Assembly (NCBI GenBank): GCA_002408085.1
Contig: DHQL01000013.1
Coordinates: 105,699 to 169,698 of the forward strand
Source: Spirochaeta sp. UBA5339
Lineage (GTDB): Bacteria > Spirochaetota > Spirochaetia > DSM-2461
Direction: 5' to 3'
DNA: 64,000 nt
The translations under genes and the position numbers were made by a program. This document shows positions 18,846-27,600 of the stretch, piece by piece. Position 1 is the first letter of the stretch. Every line of letters starts with the position of its first letter. The notes below the pieces were generated by a model. It did no database searches, had not been told where the DNA came from, and was given only the letters and a program-made list of their open reading frames with translations.

Positions 18846-19793
18846 ATGAACGAATCAGAAAAGAAAGCAACGCCCCTCATTCTGCAGAGGGCGGATCCCT
18901 GGATTCACAAACACAGCGATGGTTTTTATTACTTTATCGCATCAGTTCCCGAGTTTGACAGAATTGAACTCCGCCGTGCCGAATCAATCGAAGCCCTTGA
19001 TGCTGCCGAAACAAAGGTTCTCTGGACCAAAAGAGAGAGCGGTCCCATGAGCGCAAACATCTGGGCTCCCGAAATCCACTACCTTGAAGGAAAGTGGTAT
19101 ATCTACTTTGCGGCCACTTGGTCTGCCGAGCCCATAGGTGGAATCTTTGACCACAGAATATACGTTCTGGAGAACGAGTCCGCCAATCCCATGGAAGGGG
19201 AGTGGGTTGAAAAGGGACAGCTTAAGACCCATGCGGAGACATTCTGTCTTGACGCTACTACTCTGACACACAAGGGCAGGACATACCTGGTATGGGCACA
19301 AAAGGATATGGAGATCGAAGGAAACTCAAACCTCTATATCTGTCCCATGGCCAATCCCTGGACCCTGGAAGGGGAGCCTGTGATGCTGACCAAGCCCGAA
19401 CTGGACTGGGAGATTATCGGCTTCAAGGTAAACGAGGGACCCGCCTGTATCGTAAGAAACGGAAAGGTTATCATCGTATACTCAGCAAGCGCCACAGACT
19501 ACAACTACTGTATGGGTCTGATCTGGGCCGATGCGGATGCGGACCTCATGGACCCTGCCAGCTGGACCAAGAGTGAGAAACCCTGCATGACTACCAATGC
19601 GGACCTTGAGGTTTACGGACCCGGTCACAACTCCTTTACCACCGATAAGGATGGCAAGGACATCCTGGTCTACCATGCCAGACCCTACAGAGACGTTGAT
19701 CTGGACAAGGCCCTGAGTGATCCCAACAGACACTGCTATGTGGCTCCCTTTGACTGGGATGACAACGGTCTGCCCCATTTCAGACACAAATAA
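18846..19793 (+). CDS. Glycoside hydrolase family 43 (putative alpha-L-arabinofuranosidase/beta-xylosidase)
   Basis: This 315-residue protein is a single five-bladed-propeller GH43 domain without a signal peptide, so it acts in the cytoplasm on imported oligosaccharides. The three acidic active-site positions are visible: Asp17 in RADPWI (general base), the Asp in FCLDATT (near residue 138, pKa modulator) and the Glu in VNEGPACI (near residue 198, general acid). SANIWAPEIHY is a strong family block. The exact sugar specificity cannot be read from sequence. It stands alone and converges with the yiaK-type gene. Confidence 0.9.
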   Translation: MNESEKKATPLILQRADPWIHKHSDGFYYFIASVPEFDRIELRRAESIEALDAAETKVLWTKRESGPMSANIWAPEIHYLEGKWYIYFAATWSAEPIGGIFDHRIYVLENESANPMEGEWVEKGQLKTHAETFCLDATTLTHKGRTYLVWAQKDMEIEGNSNLYICPMANPWTLEGEPVMLTKPELDWEIIGFKVNEGPACIVRNGKVIIVYSASATDYNYCMGLIWADADADLMDPASWTKSEKPCMTTNADLEVYGPGHNSFTTDKDGKDILVYHARPYRDVDLDKALSDPNRHCYVAPFDWDDNGLPHFRHK

Positions 19794-19847
19794 TTTCTTT
19801 TTATCCGTGATCCCGACGGTCTTGGAAACCAGCTGGTGGAGCAGGCT

Positions 19848-19866
19848 GGCCGGTAAAGTTCCGGCC
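19848..19866. other. Perfect hairpin between convergent genes
   Basis: GGCCGG and CCGGCC form a 6-bp stem with a 7-nt loop in the gap between the GH43 and YiaK-type genes. There is no T-run on either strand, so termination is only possible, perhaps through a Rho-dependent route or as a 3'-end stabiliser. Confidence 0.35.
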
Positions 19867-19877
19867 CTGGCAGAGAA

Positions 19878-20891
19878 TCAGATCCCCGCCAGGGTGCAGA
19901 TGGTTTTCCACACCTCATCATTGACAGGGATACCCTTCTCTATATTCTCTTTGCGGGTCAGGGCCGTCCGTTCTCCCGGATAGAAGACCTGTCCGCCTTC
20001 CCTGTCGGGCTCGCTGTTGTGGATCTGGTCGATTGTCTCTTCTACCGCAGAGGCCATCATGCCGCCGCTGCCGAGCTTTTCGGGATCAAAGGCGATGAAT
20101 ATCTGGGAACATCCCCCGCAGTTGCCCGCCTTCTTTCTGTCAATTCCAGCTGTGGTAAGGCCGCCGGTCAGAATTGAGGCCACAAGATCCAGGAGGACCG
20201 CAAAGCCCGATCCCTTCCAGTATCCTGTGGGGAGAAGCCTGCGGCTCTCTTCGATGGGGCCGGGGTCGTCGGTGAGCTTTCCGTTTTTATCAAATCCTCC
20301 GGGGAAGGGGAGCTTCTCTCCCGCCTGCCGGGTCACTTCCAGTTTCCCGTAGGAGTACTGGCTCATGGCCATATCAAGAACCACAGGGGCATCACCGTTG
20401 GGAACCGCCATGATCAGGGGATTGTTGCCGACACCGCCGGTAACAGCACCCCATGCGGGCATGCAGGTTTCGGTATTTGTCCAGCAGATGCCTATATAAC
20501 CTTTTGAGGCGGCCAGGTGACCGTAGCTGCCGCCGCGCATCCAGTGAGTCGTATTTTTCAGAGCCACTATACCCATCCCCTGCTGAGAGGCCAGTTCCAT
20601 GGCCCTCTCCATACAGAACAGAGCATTCAGAACTCCCGGTCCCATACGGCCGTCATAGTTTTCCATTACCCCCATCTGTCCGCAGAGTACAGGTTCCGCA
20701 TCGGGATCGATCAGTTTGTCATTCAGATGGCGGGCAAAGTTGGCCACTCTGTTGGTTCCATGGGAGTAGACTCCGTCCCGGGAGGACTCCGTATGTATCC
20801 GTGCACAGGTTTCCGCCTTCTGTTCACTAAGCCCTGCCCTGATAAAGGCCTTTTTTATTGTATTTTTCATTTCATCAAACTGAACTCTCAC
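19878..20891 (-). CDS. yiaK: 2,3-diketo-L-gulonate reductase-like malate/lactate dehydrogenase family protein
   Basis: This 337-residue member of the Ldh2/MDH2 oxidoreductase family (non-Rossmann NAD(P)H fold) runs collinear with E. coli YiaK (DlgD). It has SRDGVYSHGTNRV near the N-terminus, TTHWMRGGSYG with the catalytic-type histidine, GYIGICWTNTE, and GYWKGSGFAVLLD. It likely reduces 2,3-diketo-L-gulonate or a related keto acid. Its ATG overlaps the stop of the upstream diguanylate cyclase by 4 nt, so the two are translated from one message. No other yia-operon genes are nearby, so the physiological substrate is uncertain. Confidence 0.86.
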   Translation of the reverse strand: MRVQFDEMKNTIKKAFIRAGLSEQKAETCARIHTESSRDGVYSHGTNRVANFARHLNDKLIDPDAEPVLCGQMGVMENYDGRMGPGVLNALFCMERAMELASQQGMGIVALKNTTHWMRGGSYGHLAASKGYIGICWTNTETCMPAWGAVTGGVGNNPLIMAVPNGDAPVVLDMAMSQYSYGKLEVTRQAGEKLPFPGGFDKNGKLTDDPGPIEESRRLLPTGYWKGSGFAVLLDLVASILTGGLTTAGIDRKKAGNCGGCSQIFIAFDPEKLGSGGMMASAVEETIDQIHNSEPDREGGQVFYPGERTALTRKENIEKGIPVNDEVWKTICTLAGI

Positions 20892-22507
20892 ATTTCCTCC
20901 GATGTTATTTCATCAGCCGTTTCCCTTTTCGGAAAGGCGTTTTGTATCTTTGTACAATCGGCAAATTTCCCGTCACTGTCAATGCAGCTGCAGCGGTTTC
21001 GTCCCATGGCCTTGGAGTGATACATCGCCCTGTCAGCCTCCTTGAGTCCGTCTTCAAGAGCAGAGCCGGAACTGCCCAGTTCAGCGACTCCGATACTGAT
21101 TGTCATTGTGACTTTTCCACTCGAAGATTCCATTTCAAGGTTTTCAATGGATTCCCGGAGCCTTTCGGCTGCCTCAGCCGCTTCGGCAAGCCCCGTTTCC
21201 GGCAGAAGGACAACGAACTCCTCACCTCCCCAGCGGGCAAAAAGATCGGCCTCTCTCAAGCTTTTTCGGCAGATCTTTACCATCTCTCTCATGATTCTGT
21301 CACCCATATCATGGCCGAAGTTATCATTGATCTGCTTAAAATGATCAATATCAATCATAAAGAGACTCAAGGGGCTGCCGTAGCGGATGCCCCGATGAAG
21401 TTCCATCTCCGCCAGATGGCTGAAGTGTCTGCGGTTGTACAGGCCCGTAAGGGAGTCTGTGGAGGCAAAGTACTCCAGCTGATCCTCCAGCTGTTTCTGC
21501 CTGGTAACATCACGGAATGAGAGGATTCTGCCCACATAGGCTCCCTTTCCGGAAACAATGGGAGATGTTCTGACATCATAGTAGAAACTCTCATCTCTTT
21601 TTTTCAGGTGAAGGGGATTCCTGCTGTCTCCTTCCAGGAGCCTGTCAGCCAGTTCCACCTCACAGAGTTCTGCAAATCCTTCACCTATCATATCCGGGCT
21701 GAGAAAATCAAATATCTCCTCTGCCGCCGGATTGAAGTCAGTGACCCTCTGCTTTTCATCAAGCACCACAATTCCGTCACTCATATTCATAAAAGCCTGA
21801 CCCCGGGCTATGGGCTGAAGGTTAAAGAGATGGTTTCTGTAGAAGGCCCAGATAAAACAGATAACTGTAACCGTATAGGCCAGAGTGGTGGGATCAAAAT
21901 GCTTAACCGGGAAGGTCCCACTGATATAAAAGGCATTGAAAATCCACGGGACAAGGAGACCTGTCAGAATGGCCCAGTACTGGTTTTTGTAGTGGGACCT
22001 GGAGCTTTTCAGGGCCATAATGACCATGGACAGTCCTGCCAGCATCAATAGATAGGCATAAACTGACCAGGTTACAAAGAGGGGGCCGTAGGTTATGGAG
22101 AGAATTTTAATACTTCCTGAATCTACCAGTGAAACGGAACTGTAAAAATTGTAGTGGTAAGGATTGGTCCAGACGGCAGTCACCGTCAGTACCGGTAGGA
22201 TACTCAGCCATATATAGCGCCTGCGGTTGAACCTTCCGGAAATTCCAAGGTGTTCCAGAACAAAGATCAGAAAGAATGTGGGAACCTGAACAATAAAAGG
22301 ATACTGCAGGTAACAGAGGACCACCCGGGTCTCAAGTTCGTACCCCATCCAGATCATTGCCTCCAGAAGTGCCCATGATGCGTTACTGGCCACAATAAAA
22401 AAGAGCGGCAGGGCTCCCCGGGATATCCTGTGTCGCAGAATATAGACTGCAAGAGCTGCATTAAGAAGAAATGTAATAAAGAAAGGGGACCAGTAGTGTA
22501 AATACAT
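20888..22507 (-). CDS. Membrane diguanylate cyclase: 7TM sensor, PAS, GGDEF
   Basis: This 539-residue protein has an N-terminal seven-helix region of about 225 residues of the HisK_7TM type, a PAS domain (about residues 230-350) and a GGDEF domain. The active motif is RWGGEEF (near residue 424). The product-inhibition RxxD site, READ, is correctly placed five residues before it, so the enzyme should make c-di-GMP and be feedback-regulated. There is no EAL domain. It is the first gene of a two-gene unit with the YiaK-type reductase. The ATG at 22507 is followed directly by the first hydrophobic segment. Confidence 0.92.
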   Translation of the reverse strand: MYLHYWSPFFITFLLNAALAVYILRHRISRGALPLFFIVASNASWALLEAMIWMGYELETRVVLCYLQYPFIVQVPTFFLIFVLEHLGISGRFNRRRYIWLSILPVLTVTAVWTNPYHYNFYSSVSLVDSGSIKILSITYGPLFVTWSVYAYLLMLAGLSMVIMALKSSRSHYKNQYWAILTGLLVPWIFNAFYISGTFPVKHFDPTTLAYTVTVICFIWAFYRNHLFNLQPIARGQAFMNMSDGIVVLDEKQRVTDFNPAAEEIFDFLSPDMIGEGFAELCEVELADRLLEGDSRNPLHLKKRDESFYYDVRTSPIVSGKGAYVGRILSFRDVTRQKQLEDQLEYFASTDSLTGLYNRRHFSHLAEMELHRGIRYGSPLSLFMIDIDHFKQINDNFGHDMGDRIMREMVKICRKSLREADLFARWGGEEFVVLLPETGLAEAAEAAERLRESIENLEMESSSGKVTMTISIGVAELGSSGSALEDGLKEADRAMYHSKAMGRNRCSCIDSDGKFADCTKIQNAFPKRETADEITSEEM

Positions 22508-22630
22508 TCTTCTGCCATTTTAATAGAGAAGCTTGTGTTCAATAAAGGGGCTCCTCCGGCCTTTTTACGGTGGATGATAAAAGTTAATCCATTTTTGCAT
22601 TCTCCTGATCTGCCGGATTATAATGATTAT

Positions 22631-23470
22631 ATGAAAAACAAACGAACTATTGCTCTTGCTGCTTTGGCAGCAATTCTGATGGTATCCTGCAGTTCTGCAG
22701 AGTCCTTCAACCTCTTTACTCTTAATGATGATATTACCTTCGGCAAACAGATGCATGAGGAAATCCTGGCCAATCCCGGGGAGTATCCTCTTCTTGACCG
22801 GACTGCCAGTGCGGAGAATGAAGCGGTCTATGCCTATGTGGAAGATATAATGTACCGCATCCTGGACTCCGGGAAAATTGAGAACAGGGATGCCTTTGAG
22901 TGGAAGCTGACCATCATCGATGATGATGTGCTCAATGCCTTCGCGGCCCCGGGCGGATACCTCTACTTCTATACGGGGTTCCTGAAGTTTGCAGAGAGCG
23001 AAGCCGAGCTGGCGGGTGTTATGGCCCATGAGATTGCCCATGCCGACAGGCGGCACTCCACCCAGAAACTGACCAAGGTCTACGGCATTCAGGTCCTCTT
23101 GAGTCTGCTTGTGGATGAGAACTCCTCCACAATGAGTCAGATCCTGGCTCAGATGGCTTCAGGCGGTGGAAATCTTGCCTTTACCCGGGAGAACGAGTAT
23201 GAGGCGGATGAGTACGCCATGAGGTATATGTACAGCATCTACGGCAGTTCCGACCGGAATTACAACCTTCTGTCCATGCAGGATTTCTTTAACCGTATGG
23301 AGGATGAGCTTGGAGTGGACGGTTCTGGAGACAGCCTTTCGGTCTTTCTGAGAACCCACCCCTATAATGATGACCGTGAGGATGCCATGACCGCCCTCTG
23401 GGAGAGCTTCGGCAGTCCCGATGGCGAGCGCTATGCCGAAAACCATAAGGCTTTCAAGGAGCTCCTTTAG
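22631..23470 (+). CDS. M48-family metalloprotease, lipoprotein
   Basis: This protein of about 279 residues has a lipoprotein signal (MKNKRTIALAALAAILMVSC, lipobox MVSC). Its M48 peptidase domain has the zinc motif AHEIAHADRRHS and the third ligand in ENEYEADEYAMRY. It resembles BepA/LoiP-type periplasmic proteases involved in outer-membrane protein quality control. The upstream in-frame start at 22535 was rejected because the extra 32 residues bury the signal peptide. There is no strong ribosome binding site at 22631, so the exact start is moderately certain. It lacks the C-terminal TPR region of BepA. Confidence 0.88.
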   Translation: MKNKRTIALAALAAILMVSCSSAESFNLFTLNDDITFGKQMHEEILANPGEYPLLDRTASAENEAVYAYVEDIMYRILDSGKIENRDAFEWKLTIIDDDVLNAFAAPGGYLYFYTGFLKFAESEAELAGVMAHEIAHADRRHSTQKLTKVYGIQVLLSLLVDENSSTMSQILAQMASGGGNLAFTRENEYEADEYAMRYMYSIYGSSDRNYNLLSMQDFFNRMEDELGVDGSGDSLSVFLRTHPYNDDREDAMTALWESFGSPDGERYAENHKAFKELL

Positions 23471-23499
23471 TTTCCGCTTATGGCGGCAGATACTGCCCG

Positions 23500-23514
23500 G
23501 TTTCAGGCTGAAAC
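23500..23514. other. Short hairpin after the M48 gene
   Basis: GTTTCA and TGAAAC with a 3-nt loop lie 30 nt after the stop codon, followed by a few mixed T residues. It is a weak terminator candidate. Confidence 0.35.
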
Positions 23515-23588
23515 TGCAATTTTCTACAATCCACAGTGCCCCTCTCTCCTGTATAAGTTGATCAGATGCTGCTTTGAAGGAGAAAATT

Positions 23589-23990
23589 ATGAAGTTTGTT
23601 ATGATTGTAAACAGTGATCTGGGTCCGGGGCTTGCGGCCAACAGCTGTACGGTTCTGGGGATCTCTCTGGGAAAGGCTTTTCCCGGGATGGTAGGTCCAT
23701 CCTGCTCTGATGCAGACGGAACGGTCCATGAGGGAATTACAGAACACAATATTCCGGTTCTCTCTGCAGACTCAGAGAGGATCAGTCAGATTCATCGGCA
23801 GAGCAGACTGAATGAGAATCTGCAGATTATAGCATTTAACAGAACCGCCCAGAGCTGCAGGAGTTATGATGAATACAGGGACAGGCTGTCGGTTCTGGGG
23901 ACGGATAACCTGGATTTTTCGGGTATCTGTCTGGCCGGTAAACGAAAGCAGATAGACAGTCTGTGTGCTTCTCTTCCTCTCTACAGATAG
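23589..23990 (+). CDS. DUF2000-family protein
   Basis: This 133-residue protein starts with MKFVMIVNSDLGPGLAANS and contains GKAFPGMVGPSCSDADGTVHEGIT, the pattern of DUF2000. That family has a peptidyl-tRNA-hydrolase-II-like fold and no proven activity. The ATG at 23589 has AGGAG about 7 nt upstream, so the TTG-initiated longer frame was discarded. It stands alone between the protease and the thioredoxin-like gene. Confidence 0.8.
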   Translation: MKFVMIVNSDLGPGLAANSCTVLGISLGKAFPGMVGPSCSDADGTVHEGITEHNIPVLSADSERISQIHRQSRLNENLQIIAFNRTAQSCRSYDEYRDRLSVLGTDNLDFSGICLAGKRKQIDSLCASLPLYR

Positions 23991-24089
23991 ATATTTCACT
24001 TTTAACCACTGTAGATCAGGATGAAATACTTTGACTATAGATTTAATAAGTAGTATATTCAAGAAAATATATATTAAAGAGGTTTCGAT

Positions 24090-24488
24090 TTGAATATACT
24101 GTCTTTTCTGATTATTGCGGTTCTCGGATTCTTTGGCCTTCAGTACTTTATGATCTTCAAGACCCGGTTTAAAAAGGGTAAACCCGCACCCGAGCTGCCG
24201 GGGAAATACGGCAAGGCTGTAAATAACAGTAAAGCATCCCTCTTTTATTTCTACAGTCCCTCATGCGGCGCCTGCCGCAGCATGACTCCTCTGGTGGAGG
24301 GGTATACCAAGAACAATCCCCGGTGCTTCAAGGTTGATATCTCAAAAGATATGGATACTGCCCGGGCCTTCGGCGTGATGGGAACTCCCTCGACTGTGGT
24401 TGTTGAAAACGGAATTATCAAAGACTTTATTGTCGGACCCAGGCCCGCCGGAGAGTTTACTCAGCTTCTTGAAATGACAAAATCCTGA
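24090..24488 (+). CDS. Membrane-anchored thioredoxin-like protein
   Basis: This 132-residue protein uses a TTG start. An N-terminal membrane helix (about residues 4-22) is followed by a thioredoxin fold with a CGAC redox motif (SPSCGACRSMTP, near residue 60) and the cis-Pro loop GTPSTVV. The anchor could place the domain in the periplasm or on the inner face of the membrane. A redox role for envelope or cytoplasmic substrates is likely. The CGAC dipeptide differs from CGPC of thioredoxin 1. AGAGG precedes the start. Confidence 0.85.
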   Translation: MNILSFLIIAVLGFFGLQYFMIFKTRFKKGKPAPELPGKYGKAVNNSKASLFYFYSPSCGACRSMTPLVEGYTKNNPRCFKVDISKDMDTARAFGVMGTPSTVVVENGIIKDFIVGPRPAGEFTQLLEMTKS

Positions 24489-24563
24489 TTGACATTTACC
24501 CGTTCTTCCCTGACTCTTGATAGAGGATTGCCGTTTTCCGGATAACGGCAGGGGAGGAGAGCT

Positions 24564-25343
24564 GTGAACAGTACAATCGATCTTATCAACAGGAGAAAAT
24601 CTCTCAGATCCTACGGGTCTGAACAAGTCAGCCGGCAGACAAAGGATCTTATCCTTGACACCGCCCTAAGAGCTCCTACTGCCGGAAACATGATGCTCTA
24701 CTCCATGCTGGAGATAGATGATCCTGTTCTTAAGGAGAAGCTTGCCGTCAGCTGCGACAACCAGCCCTTTATTGCCAGATCTCCCTTTGCGGTGATCTTT
24801 CTGGCGGACTATCAGCGCACCTGGGACTACTTCAAAACCTGTGATGTGGAGGGCTACTGCCGGGAGCAGGGGAGGAGCCTCCGCCGGCCCGGTGAGGGGG
24901 ACTTTCTTCTTGCCTGCAACGATGCCCTGATCGCCGCCCAGACTGCGGTGATTGCCGCCGAATCCCTGGGGCTGGGTTCCTGTTATATCGGCGATATTAT
25001 GGAGAACTACGAGTATCACCGGGAGCTGCTGAAGCTTCCGGACTATGTCTTTCCCGTCACAATGGTCTGCTTCGGTCCTCCCGATGGAGCCCACAGCCGC
25101 AGGAGAGCGGTATCCCGCTTTGAACGTGAGTTTATCCATCACACAGACAGTTACAGTTCTCTTGATTCCGATGACTTTGACAGGATGTACGCTCCCTGGC
25201 TGAGGGAGTGCGGCCCGGAGGGAGGATTCCGCTACGGAGCGGCAAATTTCGGCCAGCATATGTATGCCCGTAAATTCGACAGCGAGTTCAGCAGGGAGAT
25301 GAGCCGTTCCGTCCGGGAGGCCCTGAAGCTATGGGAGTCGTAA
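24564..25343 (+). CDS. Nitroreductase-family flavoprotein
   Basis: This 259-residue protein uses a GTG start with GGGGAGGAG just upstream. The N-terminal block INRRKSLRSYG and LDTALRAPTAGNMM is the FMN-binding signature of the nitroreductase family. The later GLGSCYIGDIMENYEYHRELLKLP matches the second FMN-contact region. It is expected to be a homodimeric NAD(P)H:FMN oxidoreductase. The substrate is unknown. The stop codon overlaps the ATG of the GNAT gene (TAATG). Confidence 0.87.
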   Translation: MNSTIDLINRRKSLRSYGSEQVSRQTKDLILDTALRAPTAGNMMLYSMLEIDDPVLKEKLAVSCDNQPFIARSPFAVIFLADYQRTWDYFKTCDVEGYCREQGRSLRRPGEGDFLLACNDALIAAQTAVIAAESLGLGSCYIGDIMENYEYHRELLKLPDYVFPVTMVCFGPPDGAHSRRRAVSRFEREFIHHTDSYSSLDSDDFDRMYAPWLRECGPEGGFRYGAANFGQHMYARKFDSEFSREMSRSVREALKLWES

Positions 25344-25882
25344 TGGTTGAAACTGAACGTCTGGATCTGCTTGCGCCCTCACTGGACCTGGCCCCCCTTG
25401 CTCTGGATTACTATCTCAGGAACAAAGACTTTCTCAGGCCCTGGTCACCTCTTCCTACAGAGAACTTCTATACTCTGGAGCATCATCAGAAGATGATGAA
25501 TGCGGGAATGGATCATCTCCGGAATCAGGAGGAGATTAAACTCTGGATGCGTTGCCGGGGAGAGGAGGAGCTGATCGGACAGTTCTGTTTCTCCCAGATT
25601 GTCCGCGGGCCCTTTCAGTCCTGCTATCTGGGTTATAGCCTGGATGAAAAGCGGGCGGGTCGAGGGTATATGACCGAAGCCCTTAAAGAGGGAATCTCAA
25701 TGATCTTTGATGACATGGAGCTCCACAGAATCGAGGCCAATATCATGCCCCGGAATACCGCGTCTCTGCGTGTGACGGAGAAGCTTGGTTTCCGGTCCGA
25801 AGGAACCGCCCGGGATTACCTGAAGATTAATGGACGCTGGGAGGACCATATTCATATGGTTCTACTCAATCCCGCTGTATAG
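25343..25882 (+). CDS. GNAT acetyltransferase, RimJ/RimL-like
   Basis: This 179-residue protein has an acetyl-CoA fold with the RimJ-type blocks ETERLDLLAPSLD, GYSLDEKRAGRGYMTEALKEG (pyrophosphate-binding RGYMTEA loop) and HRIEANIMPRNTASLRVTEKLGFRSEG. Its likely substrate is the N-terminus of a ribosomal or other protein. The ATG at 25343 overlaps the nitroreductase stop codon and has GGGAG just upstream. The ATG at 25331 is a possible alternative adding four residues. It forms a two-gene unit with the nitroreductase. Confidence 0.88.
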   Translation: MVETERLDLLAPSLDLAPLALDYYLRNKDFLRPWSPLPTENFYTLEHHQKMMNAGMDHLRNQEEIKLWMRCRGEEELIGQFCFSQIVRGPFQSCYLGYSLDEKRAGRGYMTEALKEGISMIFDDMELHRIEANIMPRNTASLRVTEKLGFRSEGTARDYLKINGRWEDHIHMVLLNPAV

Positions 25883-25912
25883 ATCCTGCCGGGGCCCTGC
25901 AGAAGCCCTCGA

Positions 25913-25943
25913 TCCGGCCGCAGTCCGGCCGCAGTCCGGCCGC
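25913..25943. repeat. 11-bp GC-rich tandem repeat, about 2.8 copies
   Basis: The unit TCCGGCCGCAG is repeated in tandem, and each copy contains the palindrome CCGGCCG. It lies in the gap between the GNAT gene and the GntR promoter. Its role is unknown; it may form overlapping hairpins at the 3' end of the upstream transcript. Confidence 0.7.
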
Positions 25944-26011
25944 CAAAGCCGCTTCTCCCTTAAATCCTCCTGTTCAGGGGTTGAATTTCCTCAAATTTCC
26001 TGTTTTCACAC

Positions 26012-26040
26012 TTTACAAAGGCCTATGGGCGTCCTATTCT
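26012..26040 (+). promoter_or_regulatory. Promoter of the gntR/ABC export operon
   Basis: TTTACA (26012-26017) and TATTCT (26035-26040) are spaced by exactly 17 bp. The predicted start site falls inside the palindrome at 26044, which is the geometry of repressor control. Confidence 0.75.
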
Positions 26041-26043
26041 TAT

Positions 26044-26067
26044 ATTGTACTATAACTATAGTACAAT
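26044..26067. promoter_or_regulatory. Palindromic operator, 11-bp arms with 2-nt centre
   Basis: ATTGTACTATA is followed by AC and then by the exact reverse complement of the arm. It overlaps the expected transcription start and ends 13 nt before the gntR ATG. A GntR/YtrA-family dimer is the obvious candidate to bind it, giving autoregulation of the whole operon. Binding is inferred, not shown. Confidence 0.85.
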
Positions 26068-26080
26068 GGAGCAATGAGAC

Positions 26081-26500
26081 ATGGCAGTAAAAGAAGCGGA
26101 TATAAAAAAGCTCGACTTTACGCTGGACCCGAAGAGCGGTGTGCCCTACTACAAGCAGATTATTCTGCAGGTGGAGCTGGCCATCGCCGACGGCAGGCTG
26201 GAGAAGGGGGAGCAGCTCCCCACGGTCCGGGGCCTGGCCGTCGACCTGAGGATCAATCCCAACACCGTGGGCAAGGCCTACAATGAAATGGAGATCCGGG
26301 GGATCGTCACCACCCAGCAGGGGACGGGGACTTTTATCAGCGGCCGGAAGGTGAAACTGGACGATCTGGAACGGGAAAAGGTTCTGGAGCAGATCATCAG
26401 GCCCTTTCTGGTCAAGGCAGGGTCCTACGGTTTTACAACCAGGGAGATCATCAGGGCTCTAGAAAGTATGAGTGAGAATCCGGAGGAGACAAAGGAATGA
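26081..26500 (+). CDS. GntR-family regulator, YtrA subfamily
   Basis: This 139-residue protein has an N-terminal winged helix with the GntR pattern (GVPYYKQIILQVELAIADGRL, then GEQLPTVRGLAVDLRINPNTVGKAY). The short C-terminal helical tail, in place of a full effector domain, is diagnostic of the YtrA subgroup. YtrA proteins usually repress an adjacent ABC transporter operon, which matches the genes that follow. The palindrome directly upstream is the likely binding site. Its stop codon overlaps the next start by 4 nt (ATGA). Confidence 0.93.
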   Translation: MAVKEADIKKLDFTLDPKSGVPYYKQIILQVELAIADGRLEKGEQLPTVRGLAVDLRINPNTVGKAYNEMEIRGIVTTQQGTGTFISGRKVKLDDLEREKVLEQIIRPFLVKAGSYGFTTREIIRALESMSENPEETKE

Positions 26501-27600
26501 ACGTATTTCAGCAGAAACTCGATGGAGTTAAAAACCAGAAGAAGGCGATCCTTAAGAAGGATTACAGCTATAACGCCTTCTCCTTTATGATTCTCGGAGT
26601 TTTTCTGGCTCTGGGAGCAGCGGCCCAGTATTTTCTGGGAGATCTTTTCGACCTTGAGGAGATTGTCTACTACGCCATGGGTATTCTGGGTGCCGGCATT
26701 GTACTGACCATACTCCCCCTGTGGATTATGAACGTGCTGATGATAATCTGCTCATGGCTTTACCTGCCTGTCGGCATGGATACTGCCTACTACCTGATGG
26801 CCATCGCCGCTTCACTGGGAATTCTCTTTTCCGCCTCCCTGGAGCTGATCTATCAGTGGGACAAGGTTGTAGTACTGAGGATGGGGAAGTTCCGCTCCGT
26901 ACACGGCCCCGGTCTCTTCTTTCTGATGCCCCTGGTCGACCGGGTGGCGGCCTATGTGGATACCCGTATCAGGGTCACCGACTTCAGTGCCGAACGTACC
27001 ATCACTAAGGATACCGTTCCTGTACATGTGGATGCCCTCTGTTTCTGGATGGTCTGGGATGCAAAGCAGGCGGTCCTGGAGGTTGAGAACTTCGAGGAAG
27101 CCATAAGCCTCTCCGCACAGACCGCCCTCAGGGATGCCATCGGAAAGCACGATCTTTCTGTGCTTCTGTCGGGGCGTGAAGAGCTGGGCCACGAGATCCA
27201 GCAGGTCCTGGACGCCAAGACCAATCCCTGGGGTGTTACGATCATGTCCATCGAGTTTACCGATGTGATTATTCCCCGGGAGCTTGAGGATGCCATGAGC
27301 AAGAAGGCCCAGGCCGAGCGGGAGAAGCAGTCCCGTATTATCCTGGGTGAGGCGGAAGTCGAGGTGGCCAAGCAGTTCCGTGAGGCTTCCACCAGTTATG
27401 AGGGAAGTCCCGAGGCCCTGCAGCTGCGGGCGATGAATATGGTCTACGAGGGAATCCGCCACAAGGGTTCCATGATGATACTGCCGTCCTCCGCACTGGA
27501 CAGCATGAACCTGGGGGGAACCCTGGGGATGGCGGCAATGCAGAAAAACGTACTTGATTCAGCCGGCAGTGACGGCAGCGATGAAGGAGATGACAAATGA
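26497..27600 (+). CDS. SPFH/Band 7 (slipin-like) membrane protein
   Basis: This 367-residue protein has several hydrophobic segments within residues 28-115. A Band 7/SPFH domain follows (VVVLRMGKFRSVHGPGLFFLMPLVDRV and onward), with a helical EAEVEVAKQFREA region. Such proteins form membrane-bound oligomers that organise microdomains or regulate proteases. No NfeD partner is adjacent. Its location between the regulator and the ABC genes, with 4-nt overlaps at both ends, implies a role tied to the export system. That role is inferred from context only. Confidence 0.9.
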   Translation: MNVFQQKLDGVKNQKKAILKKDYSYNAFSFMILGVFLALGAAAQYFLGDLFDLEEIVYYAMGILGAGIVLTILPLWIMNVLMIICSWLYLPVGMDTAYYLMAIAASLGILFSASLELIYQWDKVVVLRMGKFRSVHGPGLFFLMPLVDRVAAYVDTRIRVTDFSAERTITKDTVPVHVDALCFWMVWDAKQAVLEVENFEEAISLSAQTALRDAIGKHDLSVLLSGREELGHEIQQVLDAKTNPWGVTIMSIEFTDVIIPRELEDAMSKKAQAEREKQSRIILGEAEVEVAKQFREASTSYEGSPEALQLRAMNMVYEGIRHKGSMMILPSSALDSMNLGGTLGMAAMQKNVLDSAGSDGSDEGDDK

